Origin: an uncultured Oscillospiraceae bacterium
GTDB taxonomy: Bacteria; Bacillota; Clostridia; Oscillospirales; Oscillospiraceae
Length of the DNA: 64,000 nucleotides
Direction: 5' to 3'
Assembly: GCA_910579595.1 (NCBI GenBank)
Contig: CAJTVM010000001.1
Location: 29,556-93,555 of the forward strand
This document shows positions 16,411 to 25,100 of this stretch, piece after piece; positions within the stretch are counted from its first letter, which is position 1, and the number at the start of each line of letters is the position of its first letter. The notes under the pieces are model-generated. The model had not been told where the DNA came from and did not search any database. It was given only the letters and a program-made list of their open reading frames with translations. Position numbers and translations under genes: made by a program.

Positions 16411-17622
16411 ATGAAATATGATTTTACTTCCATCATTGACCGCCGCGGGCGGGACGCCATCGCCGTGGACCACATCGGCCTGCCCGGCGGCTTTGCCCCC
16501 GGTGCGCCCCGGGAGGGCTTTGACGCCATCCCCATGTGGGTGGCGGACATGAATTTCCCCACCGTCCCCGCCATCCCCGACGCCATCATCGAGCGGGCCA
16601 AACACCCCGCTTACGGTTACTTCTCCCCCAGCGATGATTACTACAACGCCATTATCCGCTGGCAGGAGGGGCGCAATGGCGTCACCGGGCTGTCCAAGGA
16701 GCATATCGGCTATGAAAACGGCGTGCTGGGCGGGGTGGTATCCGCGCTGAACGTGCTGTGCTCCCGGGGGGACAAGGTGCTGCTCCATTCCCCCACCTAT
16801 GTGGGCTTCACCAACAGCCTCACCAATAATGGCTATTCCATCGTACACAGTCCGCTGGCGCTGGACGAAAACGGCGTATGGCGGATGGATTTTGAGGACA
16901 TGGAACGGAAAATCGTGGACAACCACATCCACGCCGCCGTGTTCTGCTCCCCCCATAACCCCTGCGGCCGGGTGTGGGAGCGCTGGGAGCTGGAGAAGGC
17001 CATGGATCTGTTCCGCAAGCATGATGTGTACGTGGTGTCCGACGAGATCTGGTCCGACCTCGTCCTGGACGGGTACAGGCACATCCCCACCCAGAGTGTC
17101 AGCGAGGACGCGCGGCAGCGCACTGTGGCGATGTACGCCCCCTCCAAAACCTTCAACCTGGCGGGGCTGATCGGCAGCTATCACATCATCTGCAACCAGC
17201 GGATCCGGGACAGGGTGATGAAGGAGTCCTCCCTGTGCCACTACAACGCCATGAACGTGCTGTCCATGCACGCGCTGATTGCGGCCTACGGCCCCCAGGG
17301 GCAGGAGTGGCTGGACGAGCTGCGGCAAGTGCTGACCGGCAACGTGGACTTTGCCTGCGATTATATCGCGGCCCGCTTTGACGGCGTGAAGGTATTCAGG
17401 CCCCAGGGCACCTATATGCTGTTCCTGGACTGTACCGAATGGTGCAAGGCCCACGGCAAGACCATCGACGAGCTGGAAAAGGCCGGCTGGGACGTGGGGG
17501 TGGCGTGGCAGGACGGGCGGATGTTTCACGGTCCCTGCCACATCCGCATGAATTTGGCCCTGCCCCTGTCCCGGGTGCAAGAGGCGTTTGACAGGCTGGA
17601 CAGGTACGTGTTTCGCGGGTAA
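16411..17622 (+). CDS. PatB/MalY-type PLP-dependent aminotransferase (possible cystathionine beta-lyase)
   Basis: This is a class I/II aminotransferase-fold enzyme of 403 residues. The family block PMWVADMNFPTVPAIPDAI is near residue 46, the substrate region CSPHNPCGRVWERWEL follows, and the PLP lysine lies in YAPSKTFNLAGLIGSY. The MalY/PatB branch cleaves cystathionine or related C-S substrates to give homocysteine or a thiol plus pyruvate and ammonia. Other members are plain aminotransferases, so the reaction is not certain. The ATG at 16411 is preferred to the longer frame because GAAAGGG lies nine bases before it. It is monocistronic and ends at the terminator 17627-17664. Confidence 0.88.
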   Translation: MKYDFTSIIDRRGRDAIAVDHIGLPGGFAPGAPREGFDAIPMWVADMNFPTVPAIPDAIIERAKHPAYGYFSPSDDYYNAIIRWQEGRNGVTGLSKEHIGYENGVLGGVVSALNVLCSRGDKVLLHSPTYVGFTNSLTNNGYSIVHSPLALDENGVWRMDFEDMERKIVDNHIHAAVFCSPHNPCGRVWERWELEKAMDLFRKHDVYVVSDEIWSDLVLDGYRHIPTQSVSEDARQRTVAMYAPSKTFNLAGLIGSYHIICNQRIRDRVMKESSLCHYNAMNVLSMHALIAAYGPQGQEWLDELRQVLTGNVDFACDYIAARFDGVKVFRPQGTYMLFLDCTEWCKAHGKTIDELEKAGWDVGVAWQDGRMFHGPCHIRMNLALPLSRVQEAFDRLDRYVFRG

Positions 17623-17626
17623 AGGC

Positions 17627-17664
17627 AAAAAAGGCCGTCTGCTTTGCGGCAGACGGCCTTTTTT
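17627..17664. terminator. Bidirectional intrinsic terminator
   Basis: A near-perfect stem of AAAAAAGGCCGTCTGC and its complement around a short loop lies between convergent genes. A- and T-rich ends allow termination in both directions. Confidence 0.85.
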
Positions 17665-18055
17665 ACGCGTTCCCCTTGGCCCGCACCCGGCCCAGGAATT
17701 TTTCTGGTTTGATGATGAAGCGCTCATGGGTCCCCCCACCGATCTGCTCCGCCTCATCGTAGGCGGCTACGGCAAAGGTAATTTTCCGGCCCTCTACTGC
17801 GGTAACCTCCGCCTGCGCCCACACCTTCATGCCCACGGGGGTGGCGGCGTCGTGGGTGACGTCCAGCCGCGTCCCAACCGTGCCCTCATCGGGGGCAAGG
17901 CTGTCCTGGACGGCGGCCACGGCGGCCCCTTCCATCAGGGCGATCATGTACGGCGTGGCGAACACAGGCACCAGCCCCGATCCCACCGCCTGGGCGGTGT
18001 TTTCCGGCGTGACCACGGTTTCCGCGCGCCCCTTCATCCCGACTTCAATTGGCAT
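17663..18055 (-). CDS. Hotdog-fold thioesterase, FlK-like
   Basis: A 130-residue single hotdog domain. It resembles the FlK-like thioesterase family through ETVVTPENTAQAVGSGLVPVFATPYMIALME near the N-terminus and the central VGTRLDVTHDAATPVGMKV, where a Thr/His/Glu set typical of this family could sit. FlK itself hydrolyses fluoroacetyl-CoA; most relatives have unknown acyl-CoA substrates. GGAGGG lies eight bases before the ATG. It stands alone between a terminator and MITE copy 2, which lies 32 bases upstream of its start and may affect its promoter. Confidence 0.82.
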   Translation of the reverse strand: MPIEVGMKGRAETVVTPENTAQAVGSGLVPVFATPYMIALMEGAAVAAVQDSLAPDEGTVGTRLDVTHDAATPVGMKVWAQAEVTAVEGRKITFAVAAYDEAEQIGGGTHERFIIKPEKFLGRVRAKGNA

Positions 18056-18087
18056 AGCAATCCCTCCGTTGATTTTGTTGTTTATAA

Positions 18088-18249
18088 GAACCTGTATTCA
18101 CAGCCGAAACCGCCGGATGGGCGAGGGGTTTTCCCGTCAGGCAAGGCAAATTTTCGCAGGAATCATTGTGTTTAGTTCAAGAAAACTTAACGCAGCATGG
18201 CGGGAAAAGACCCGGCCAGACGGTGAATTGAGGTTGTGAATACAGGTTC
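18088..18249. mobile_element. MITE-like element, copy 2 (162 bp)
   Basis: This copy has the same length as copy 1 and the same terminal inverted repeats GAACCTGTATTCACA, with roughly ten substitutions inside. The flanking triplets (TAA and CAA) do not match exactly, so a target duplication is unclear here. It separates the divergent thioesterase and MATE genes. Confidence 0.8.
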
Positions 18250-18291
18250 CAAGTGTACACCATTCCGGCAGGTTTGGCAATATACGTACCT

Positions 18292-18319
18292 TTGCTTTCC
18301 GCCGGAAGCGTGCTATAAT
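18292..18319 (+). promoter_or_regulatory. Promoter of the MATE transporter gene
   Basis: TTGCTT (18292-18297) and a perfect TATAAT (18314-18319) are 16 bases apart, about 38 bases before the start codon. The site lies 42 bases outside the right end of MITE copy 2. Confidence 0.6.
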
Positions 18320-18356
18320 ATTTTCAGAATTGAGATTTTGACAATGAGGTGGCAAT

Positions 18357-19754
18357 ATGGAAGATACCCAAAAGGCAGAGCTGTTTGAGCGCACATCCAT
18401 CCCCAAAGCTGTGCTGACCCTCTCCATCCCAACGGTGCTCAGCTCACTGGTGATGGTGCTCTACAACCTGGCCGATACCTACTTTGTGGGGATGCTTCAG
18501 GATCCCATCCAGAACTCCGCCGTTACCCTGGCCGCGCCGGTGCTGCTGGCCTTCAACGCGGTGAACAACCTGTTTGGCGTGGGCTCCAGCAGCATGATGA
18601 GCCGTTCCCTGGGGGCAAAGGACTATGATACGGTGCGGCGCAGCTCCGCATTTGGCTTTTACTGCGCGCTGCTCTGCGGGATTTTGTTCTCCGTCCTCGC
18701 CACGGTGTTCCGGCCCTCCCTGCTGGTGCTGCTGGGGGCGGACAAGTCTACCTCCCAGGCCACCCTGGAATATATGCGCTGGACGGTGACCTGCGGGGCT
18801 GTCCCCGCTATTCTCAACGTGGTCATGGCCTATTTGGTGCGCTCGGAGGGGGCTACCCTCCACGCCAGCATCGGCACCATGAGCGGCTGTCTGCTGAACA
18901 TTGTGCTGGATCCCGTGTTCATCCTCCCCTGGGGGCTGGACATGGGGGCGGCGGGGGCGGGGCTGGCCACCTTTTTGTCCAACTGCTTCGCCTGCCTGTA
19001 TTTCTTCGTGCTGCTCTTTGTCCGGCGGGGCAGGACCTATGTCTGCTTCCAGCCCGCCATGGCCCGGCCCCGGAAGGCGCTGGTCAAAGGGGTGTTCGGG
19101 GTGGGCGTCCCCGCCTCTATCCAAAACCTGCTCAACGTCACCGGCATGACGGTGCTCAACAACTTTACCGCCGTGTTCGGGCCCGACGTCATCGCCGCCA
19201 TGGGCATTGCCTACAAAATCAACATGATCCCCATGTATATCGCCATGGGCGTGTCCCAGGGGCTGATGCCGCTGGTGAGCTACAACTACGGCGGCGGGAA
19301 CGTTCCCCGGCTGAAAAAGGCGGTTGCCTTTGCGGCAAAGATATCCCTGGGCTTTATGGCGGTGGCGGCGGTGTTCTGCTTCTTCACCTCCGGCACGCTC
19401 ATCGGCCTGTTTATGAAAACCAAGGCCGTGGTGGATTACGGCTCCCAGTTCCTGCGGTGTATGTGCGTCGCCCAGCCCTTCCTGGCCATGGACTTTCTGG
19501 CCGTGGGCGTGTTCCAGGCCTGCGGCCTGGGGCGGTACTCCCTGCTGTTCGCCATCCTGCGCAAGATCGTGCTGGAAATCCCCGCCCTTTATATCCTCAA
19601 CTACTTCATCCCGCTGTACGGTCTGGCCTGCGCCCAAGCGGTGGCTGAAGTCGTGCTGGCCGCGGCGGCCGTGGCCATCCTCCTGCGCCTGTTCCGCCGG
19701 ATGGAGGACGAGGGCACGCCCCTTGACCCCCGGCGGCACAGGGGCGTTTCGTGA
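18357..19754 (+). CDS. MATE family efflux transporter
   Basis: This 465-residue membrane protein has about twelve hydrophobic segments in two related halves, as in the MATE family (DinF/NorM-like) that exports drugs or cationic metabolites by Na+ or H+ antiport. The N-terminal block VLTLSIPTVLSSLVMVLYNLADTYFVGML and the later VSQGLMPLVSYNYGGGN are typical. GAGGTGG precedes the ATG at 18357. It has its own promoter and no neighbour that suggests a substrate. Confidence 0.93.
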   Translation: MEDTQKAELFERTSIPKAVLTLSIPTVLSSLVMVLYNLADTYFVGMLQDPIQNSAVTLAAPVLLAFNAVNNLFGVGSSSMMSRSLGAKDYDTVRRSSAFGFYCALLCGILFSVLATVFRPSLLVLLGADKSTSQATLEYMRWTVTCGAVPAILNVVMAYLVRSEGATLHASIGTMSGCLLNIVLDPVFILPWGLDMGAAGAGLATFLSNCFACLYFFVLLFVRRGRTYVCFQPAMARPRKALVKGVFGVGVPASIQNLLNVTGMTVLNNFTAVFGPDVIAAMGIAYKINMIPMYIAMGVSQGLMPLVSYNYGGGNVPRLKKAVAFAAKISLGFMAVAAVFCFFTSGTLIGLFMKTKAVVDYGSQFLRCMCVAQPFLAMDFLAVGVFQACGLGRYSLLFAILRKIVLEIPALYILNYFIPLYGLACAQAVAEVVLAAAAVAILLRLFRRMEDEGTPLDPRRHRGVS

Positions 19755-19847
19755 AAATGCACAAAAATTTCCACAAGCCCTTTCCTTTCCTCCCGGGCAG
19801 GTCGATAGATAAGGTGTAACGACAACAGGAAAGGGGGGGAGGCTGCA

Positions 19848-20597
19848 GTGAATACCGCGTCCATGCCCGCCATCAGCCGCGAAGATCAGGTTCAGATCAG
19901 CCAGCCGGAGGGCATCTATTCCAGTGTGCTGGCCCAGTCCATGAAGCGACAGGAAAACAAGGATCAAGCTGCCTCCCTGAACGAGATGATCCGGGACGCC
20001 AAGGAGAAGGCCGACGCCCATCGGGAAAAGCTGGAGAAGATCAAGCCCACCCCCCGGTACGGCGACGCGTCGCTGGAGGCATATGCGCGGCTGAAGCGGG
20101 CCCAGAGCGTGGCGCAGGTCAACTCCGCCGCCGGCTATGCCCGCCGCCGGATTGTCCAGCTGAAGGCCGCGCAGCGCTCTGACCCCGACCACGCCGACCA
20201 GATCAAAGCCACCGTCAGCCAGCTGGAAAAGGCGGTGAGCCGGGCCGGCAGGAAGAAAATGGAGCTGAACCGGGAGCAGCTGGCCCGGGCCCGCCAGAAA
20301 CGCATGGCCCGGGAGAACAGGCGCCGGGAAGAACAGCGCATCCGGCAGGAGCTGCGCAAAAACCAGTCTATGCGGGCCATCCGGGAATCCGGCTACTTCA
20401 AGGAGGCGGAGATCGCCAACCGTCAGGCCGACCAGCTCACCGCCACCAAAATGGAACTGAAGGCCCAGGCGGAGCAGCTCGGCGTAACCACCTATGCGTC
20501 CCTGGATACCGCCATGCAGGGGTATTCCAGCGCCGTGCAGACGGCTGAGGTGGTGGACGCCCCTATCTCCACGCCGCAGGTTGATCTCCAAGCGTAA
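19848..20597 (+). CDS. Coiled-coil hypothetical protein
   Basis: This 249-residue, highly charged protein is predicted to be mostly helix, with long Arg/Lys/Glu/Gln-rich heptad-like stretches at about residues 28-65 and 125-205 (for example LARARQKRMARENRRREEQR). There is no signal peptide, membrane segment or cysteine. The start is GTG at 19848, placed five bases after a strong GGGGGGAGG site. It is followed by a clear terminator and stands alone. I do not recognise a family; a structural or spore-associated role would be a guess. Confidence 0.6.
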   Translation: MNTASMPAISREDQVQISQPEGIYSSVLAQSMKRQENKDQAASLNEMIRDAKEKADAHREKLEKIKPTPRYGDASLEAYARLKRAQSVAQVNSAAGYARRRIVQLKAAQRSDPDHADQIKATVSQLEKAVSRAGRKKMELNREQLARARQKRMARENRRREEQRIRQELRKNQSMRAIRESGYFKEAEIANRQADQLTATKMELKAQAEQLGVTTYASLDTAMQGYSSAVQTAEVVDAPISTPQVDLQA

Positions 20598-20603
20598 AAG
20601 GAT

Positions 20604-20634
20604 CGCCCACCGCTTTACAGCGGTGGGCGGTTTT
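20604..20634 (+). terminator. Intrinsic terminator after the coiled-coil gene
   Basis: A perfect 10-bp stem (20604-20613 with 20620-20629) has a six-base loop and a following GTTTT. It also separates this gene from the convergent ABC exporter gene. Confidence 0.85.
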
Positions 20635-20651
20635 GTGCTTTTGCACGTAAT

Positions 20652-22481
20652 TTATGCCCCCAGAATCTTAGCGGCGTTTTCCTCGGCAAACTGCTTGCTA
20701 TACAGGTCGTGGTAGTAGCCCTTGGCCCGCAGCAGGGTTTCATGGGTGCCCTGCTCCACAATTTTGCCGTCCCGCACCACCAGGATCATGTCCGCTTTGC
20801 GGATGGTGGAAAGCCGATGGGCAATCAGGAAGGAGGTACGGTCCGTCAGCAGGTGGTCGATGGCCTGCTGAATCAGCTGCTCGGTCTGGGTGTCGATGGA
20901 GGACGTGGCCTCGTCCAGCACGAAAATGCGGGGATCCGCCAGTACCGCCCGGGCAAAGGAGATGAGCTGCTTTTCGCCGGTGGACAGGCGGTCGCCCCCC
21001 TCGCCCACGCTGCTGTCCCAGCCTTTTTCCAGCTTGGACACCACCGTGTCGGCGGAGACGGCCTTTGCCGCCGCCTCCACCTCGGCGTCGGTGGCGTCCA
21101 GCCGCCCATAGCGGATATTGTCCCGCACGGTGCCGGAGAACAGGTGGGGGCTTTGCAGCACGTAGCCGATGCTGGAGTGGAGCCAGAGCTGGCTGCGCTC
21201 CCGGTAGTCCCGGCCGTCGATGAGGATTTGGCCCTCTGTCGGCTCAAAGAAGCGGCAGGCCAGGTTCACCAGGGTGGATTTGCCCGCCCCCGTCTCGCCC
21301 ACGATGGCCACGGTGGTGCCCGCAGGGATGCGCAGGGAGAAGTGCTCCAGCACATTGTCCCCGCCGTCGGGATAGCGGAAGGTCACGTCCCGGAACTCGA
21401 TGTCCCCCCGGATTGGCTCCCAGTTTTCCCGCTTGGGATGGAATGCGTCGCCGTATTTTTCGACGGCCTCGGGGGTGTCGGTGATTTGGGGGATCTCGTC
21501 CATCAGGCCGGTGACCCGCTCGATGGACGCCTGGACGGCGATAAACTCCGCCAGATTGGCCGTCAGGTTCTGGATTGGCTCGAAAATGTTCATGGCGTAG
21601 GAGATGAACGCGGACAGGGTGGCGATGTCCATCACCTGCCCCACCGTCAGATACCCGCCCCGCAGCAGCACAATCGCCACCGTCAGAGACGAGAAAAACA
21701 GCGTTACAGGGATATAGACCGCGTTGAGCCGGGCCGCCCGGACCGCCGAACGGTTCATGCCGCCCGTAAGCTCCTGGAAGCCCTGGATGCTCCGATCCTC
21801 AATCACCAGCGTTTTGGAGGTCTTGGCCCCGGTGATGCCTTCGTTGAAGGCCCCGGTGATTTTGGAGTTAATTTTCCGCACCTTGCGGTTCCAGTGGAGG
21901 ATGCGTGGCTGGAACCAGCCCGTCAGTACCGCCATGAAGGGCACCACCAGAACGACCACCAGCGCCAGCTGCCAGTTAAGGGTAAACATGATGGCAAAGG
22001 AGCTGACCACGTATATCACCACGTCCACCACATCGTTCAGGTTCCAGGCCAGATTGCCCGCGATACGGTTGGTGTCGTTGGTAATCCGGGTGAGCAGGTA
22101 GCCTACCGGGGTGACGTTGTAGAAAGACAGGGACAGGGTTTGCAGGTGCTCAAACAGATCCCGGCGCAGGTCCCGGCCCAGGTACATCTCAATGTACATG
22201 GTCTGCCGGGTGCTGGCCACCACCATAAGGCTCAGCACGGCGATGCACAGCAGGTAGGCCGCGGCAAAGGGGATCAGGCCGTCCAGCGTACCCGCCTGGA
22301 TAAAATGGCTGATGGCATACAGCTGGAACAGGGGCTGTATGGAATCCGTCAGGTCGGCGATGGCGGTGAACCCGATCAACTTGATATAACGCCCCTTGAA
22401 CCGCCCCAGGATGGGCAGCAGCCGCTTCCAGATGGACCAGTCAAAGGCTTGGGTATATTCTTTTTCGTCAAAGGCGGCCAT
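20652..22481 (-). CDS. Heterodimeric ABC multidrug exporter, subunit with catalytic Walker B (BmrD-like)
   Basis: This half-transporter has 609 residues: six membrane segments (about 30-330) fused to a nucleotide-binding domain. Walker A is GETGAGKSTL, Walker B is IFVLDEATSSID with the catalytic Glu, but the signature is LSTGEKQL instead of LSGGQ. With its partner this gives one normal and one degenerate ATP site, as in BmrC/BmrD and TM287/288. Its start codon overlaps the partner's stop (TAATG), so translation is coupled. It probably exports drugs or lipids; the substrate is unknown. Confidence 0.92.
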   Translation of the reverse strand: MAAFDEKEYTQAFDWSIWKRLLPILGRFKGRYIKLIGFTAIADLTDSIQPLFQLYAISHFIQAGTLDGLIPFAAAYLLCIAVLSLMVVASTRQTMYIEMYLGRDLRRDLFEHLQTLSLSFYNVTPVGYLLTRITNDTNRIAGNLAWNLNDVVDVVIYVVSSFAIMFTLNWQLALVVVLVVPFMAVLTGWFQPRILHWNRKVRKINSKITGAFNEGITGAKTSKTLVIEDRSIQGFQELTGGMNRSAVRAARLNAVYIPVTLFFSSLTVAIVLLRGGYLTVGQVMDIATLSAFISYAMNIFEPIQNLTANLAEFIAVQASIERVTGLMDEIPQITDTPEAVEKYGDAFHPKRENWEPIRGDIEFRDVTFRYPDGGDNVLEHFSLRIPAGTTVAIVGETGAGKSTLVNLACRFFEPTEGQILIDGRDYRERSQLWLHSSIGYVLQSPHLFSGTVRDNIRYGRLDATDAEVEAAAKAVSADTVVSKLEKGWDSSVGEGGDRLSTGEKQLISFARAVLADPRIFVLDEATSSIDTQTEQLIQQAIDHLLTDRTSFLIAHRLSTIRKADMILVVRDGKIVEQGTHETLLRAKGYYHDLYSKQFAEENAAKILGA

Positions 22482-24322
22482 TACGCGTTCCCCCCTTTCT
22501 CTACCAGCGCGCGGTCATCGCTGCTCATCTGAATGTCATATATTTCCTTATAAATGCCCGGACGGGCAATCAGCTCAGCGTGGGTGCCCACGTCCGCCAC
22601 CCGTCCGCCGTCCAGCACCAGGATTTTGTCCGCCTGCATCAGCGTAGTCACCCGGTGGGAGATGAGAATGACGGTGGCGTCCGCCATGCGCTCCTTCAGC
22701 GCGGCGCGGATCTTTGCGTCCGTCGACCCGTCCACGGCGGACAGGGAGTCGTCAAACACCATCACCGGCGCGTTTTGCAGCAGCATCCGGGCGATAGCCA
22801 CCCGCTGCTTCTGCCCGCCGGACAGGGTGACGCCCCGCTCGCCCACCACCGTCTCGTAGCCGTTGGCCAGATCCGCGATGGCCTCGTCCACGCAGGCCAC
22901 CCGGGCGCAGGCGCGAAGTTCCTCCTCGGAGGCGTCCGGCCGGGTGGCGGCGATGTTCTCCCGGATGGTCTGGGAAAACAGGAAGGGCTCCTGGAGCACC
23001 AGCCCCACCTGGCGGCGCAGCTCCTCCCGGGTGATATCCCGGATGTCCACCCCGCCGATGGTGATGCTCCCCTGGCCCTCCCCCAAATCATAGAGGCGGT
23101 CCAGCAGGTGGACCAGGGTGGATTTGCCGGATCCGGTGCCGCCCAGGATGGCAAAGGTGCTCCCCCAGGGGATGGTAAAGGACACGTCCCGGAGCACCTC
23201 CTGGCCCTGGTAGCCAAAGGTGACATGGTCAAACGCGATATCCCCCGACAGCTTCAACTTTTGGGCGGAGGGGCGGTCGCCCTCCTCGGCGGCTTTGATG
23301 ATATAGCCCACCCGATCCATGGCCACCCCGGCCTTGCTCATCTCGGACAGCACCCGGCCCAGGGACCGCACCGGCCAGGCCATGGCGCTGTTATAGAGGA
23401 CGAATACCTGGAACTCGCCCAGGCTGATGGAGCCGTTTACCGCCGCCACCGTCCCGGCCACGATGACCGCCATAATCTGGAGACACACCAGGAACACGCC
23501 GGAGGCCCAGTACACGCTGAGCACCTTGCCCAGCTCCACCCACAGGGCGGAAAAGCGGTTGTTTTTCTGGGCAAAGCGGTCAATCTCATACCGCTCCCGG
23601 CCGAAGGCGCGCACCACCCGCACGCCGGTGAGGTTTTCCTGGGCGCAGGTGGTCATCTCGCCCTCCGCCTCGTCGGCCACCTTAAAGCGGGTGGAGATCT
23701 TGCCGTAAAACACCCCGGACGCCAGCCCCGTGATGGGGATAAAGGCCAGGGGCACCAGGGCCAGCCGCCAGTTCATCGCCAGCATGATGCCGGTGTACAG
23801 CGCGATGAGGAACACCGTGCGCAGCACCTCCATGAGCTGGTTGCAAACGAAGGTGCGGATCACCTCCACATCGGAGGTGCACCGCTGGATGATGTCGCCG
23901 GTGGCGTGGGCGGTGTGCCAATCGAAGCTCAGGCGCAGGATGTGGCTGTAAAGATCATCCCGGATCTTTTTCACAAAGCCCTCCGAGCCTTTGGCCAGAT
24001 TGATGCGCATCCCGTAGATGCACACGCCCCGCACCGCCGCCGCCAGCGCCACCCCCGCCGCCGCAATCCACAGTGCCCGGAGAGGGTCTGCCCGCAGCTC
24101 CTCCATGGGCAGCAGGCGCAGGACCACCGCGGGCAGCTCGGCCTCCTTGGCGTCCAGCACCGAGTCTACCGTCACCCGGATGATCTGGGGCATGACGGCG
24201 TTGCAGATAGTGTTCATGTATGCCAGGGCGATGGCCGCGATAAAAAAGCCCCAGTTCCCCCGCAGGTAACGCAGGATGATGCCGGTTTTTTCCCGCCCCG
24301 ACAGCTTGATTTCCGTTTCCAT
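22481..24322 (-). CDS. Heterodimeric ABC multidrug exporter, subunit with degenerate Walker B (BmrC-like)
   Basis: The first structural gene of the exporter operon encodes 613 residues: an N-terminal membrane domain with six segments, then a nucleotide-binding domain. Walker A is GGTGSGKSTL and the signature is the canonical LSGGQKQR, but Walker B reads VMVFDDSLSAVD, with Asp at the catalytic Glu position. The degenerate site is therefore formed by this subunit's Walker motifs and the partner's LSTGE, consistent with an asymmetric exporter. AAGGAGG precedes the ATG. A leader peptide and terminator lie upstream (24353-24489), the same order as bmrB-bmrC-bmrD of Bacillus. Confidence 0.92.
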   Translation of the reverse strand: METEIKLSGREKTGIILRYLRGNWGFFIAAIALAYMNTICNAVMPQIIRVTVDSVLDAKEAELPAVVLRLLPMEELRADPLRALWIAAAGVALAAAVRGVCIYGMRINLAKGSEGFVKKIRDDLYSHILRLSFDWHTAHATGDIIQRCTSDVEVIRTFVCNQLMEVLRTVFLIALYTGIMLAMNWRLALVPLAFIPITGLASGVFYGKISTRFKVADEAEGEMTTCAQENLTGVRVVRAFGRERYEIDRFAQKNNRFSALWVELGKVLSVYWASGVFLVCLQIMAVIVAGTVAAVNGSISLGEFQVFVLYNSAMAWPVRSLGRVLSEMSKAGVAMDRVGYIIKAAEEGDRPSAQKLKLSGDIAFDHVTFGYQGQEVLRDVSFTIPWGSTFAILGGTGSGKSTLVHLLDRLYDLGEGQGSITIGGVDIRDITREELRRQVGLVLQEPFLFSQTIRENIAATRPDASEEELRACARVACVDEAIADLANGYETVVGERGVTLSGGQKQRVAIARMLLQNAPVMVFDDSLSAVDGSTDAKIRAALKERMADATVILISHRVTTLMQADKILVLDGGRVADVGTHAELIARPGIYKEIYDIQMSSDDRALVEKGGNA

Positions 24323-24352
24323 TCAAATCCTCCTTCCACTTGTCCAGGGCGC

Positions 24353-24383
24353 AAAAAAGCGCCCCTCTGTCACAGAGGGACGC
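24353..24383 (-). terminator. Attenuator terminator in the ABC exporter leader
   Basis: On the minus strand an 11-bp stem (24383-24373 with 24369-24359, one G-U pair) has a three-base loop and is followed directly by six Ts (24358-24353). It lies between the leader peptide stop and the exporter start. Its 5' part can alternatively pair with the GGGGGAC segment within the leader peptide codons, which offers a ribosome-position-dependent switch. Confidence 0.7.
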
Positions 24384-24411
24384 CGCAGCCCAAAATAGTC
24401 GGAATGGATGA

Positions 24412-24489
24412 TCAATCCATCCCAAAGGCGCACAAAAGTCCCCCAGGGTTCTGGTTCTTTCCAGTTGCCAGTGCAAAACGGATAAACAT
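24412..24489 (-). CDS. Leader peptide of the ABC exporter operon (25 residues)
   Basis: A short frame encoding MFIRFALATGKNQNPGGLLC followed by AFGMD starts seven bases after a strong AAAGGAGG and lies between a consensus promoter and the attenuator. Such peptides let drug-stalled ribosomes prevent terminator formation and switch on efflux genes, as established for BmrB of Bacillus subtilis. Direct sequence similarity to BmrB was not checked. A second small hairpin (GGATGGAT/ATCCATTCC) overlaps the leader stop codon. Expression is inferred from the site and position. Confidence 0.65.
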   Translation of the reverse strand: MFIRFALATGKNQNPGGLLCAFGMD

Positions 24490-24524
24490 AGTGTGCGCCT
24501 CCTTTCGTTGTATATTGCCAGCAC

Positions 24525-24553
24525 AGTATATTCCCTTTGCGGCGGGTTGTCAA
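24525..24553 (-). promoter_or_regulatory. Sigma-A promoter of the ABC exporter operon
   Basis: TTGACA (24553-24548) and TATACT (24530-24525) are 17 bases apart on the minus strand, about 36 bases before the leader peptide start. The -35 lies directly downstream of the SASP terminator. Confidence 0.8.
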
Positions 24554-24565
24554 CCCCCTTTTTCC

Positions 24566-24607
24566 AAAAAGCAGGCGGCGGAGACGCCCCACAGGCACCT
24601 CCGCCGC
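24566..24607 (-). terminator. Intrinsic terminator of the SASP gene
   Basis: A perfect 9-bp stem (24575-24583 with 24599-24607) encloses a 15-base loop and is followed on the minus strand by CTGCTTTTT. Confidence 0.75.
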
Positions 24608-24640
24608 GTACTTTCCCGAAAACGGGGAAGGATGAGCTTG

Positions 24641-24844
24641 TTACTTCAGGCCGTTCTCGTAGGCCTCGATCATCTTCTTGACCATCTGGCCGCCCACGGA
24701 GCCGGCCTGACGGCTGGTCAGGTCGCCGTTGTAGCCCTGCTTCAGGTTGACGCCCACCTCATTGGCCGCCTCCATCTTGAACTTGTCCATAGCCTCACGG
24801 GCGCCGGGAACCACCAGACGGTTGGAATTATTCGTGTTAGACAT
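24641..24844 (-). CDS. Alpha/beta-type small acid-soluble spore protein
   Basis: This 67-residue protein binds and protects DNA in dormant spores and is degraded on germination. It has the family features: Asn-rich N-terminus, VPGAREAMDKFKMEAANEVG around the germination-protease site, and the C-terminal DNA-binding block DLTSRQAGSVGGQMVKKMI. The length is typical. A well-spaced AAGGA site precedes the ATG, a candidate forespore sigma-G promoter lies upstream, and a terminator follows. It is the clearest evidence that the host forms endospores. Confidence 0.96.
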   Translation of the reverse strand: MSNTNNSNRLVVPGAREAMDKFKMEAANEVGVNLKQGYNGDLTSRQAGSVGGQMVKKMIEAYENGLK

Positions 24845-24907
24845 ATCCTTATTCTCCTTTTTTGAATCTCGGTTGTTGGTTTCTTTGTCGGATTGGGAAT
24901 CCGAGCA

Positions 24908-24936
24908 TAGTTTGAGCCGTCCGGATTTTTATATGC
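24908..24936 (-). promoter_or_regulatory. Candidate sigma-G promoter of the SASP gene
   Basis: GCATA, 17 bases and CAAACTA on the minus strand fit the loose forespore sigma-G pattern (-35 GNATR, -10 CATNNTA with one mismatch). The position about 65 bases upstream of the start codon is suitable. Confidence 0.45.
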
Positions 24937-25100
24937 GGAGGTTTTGCTGGTAAGTTTAGGCTGGCCGCCAGATTGCTTGGCTCAAACGCAGGCAGAGTTT
25001 TTCGCAGCAAACCAGTTATTGTTTTCTCGCCCGCGCCCCGGCGTCATAAAGCCTGGATGGCCGCCCAGGTTGATTTACCAGCAAAAAATGTAAAAAACTG

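Noticed and set aside
22580..24865. 761-codon plus-strand frame opposite the ABC exporter gene
   Set aside because: It is antisense to an unambiguous ABC exporter gene and reads as His/Gly/Gln-rich low-complexity sequence without a start site.
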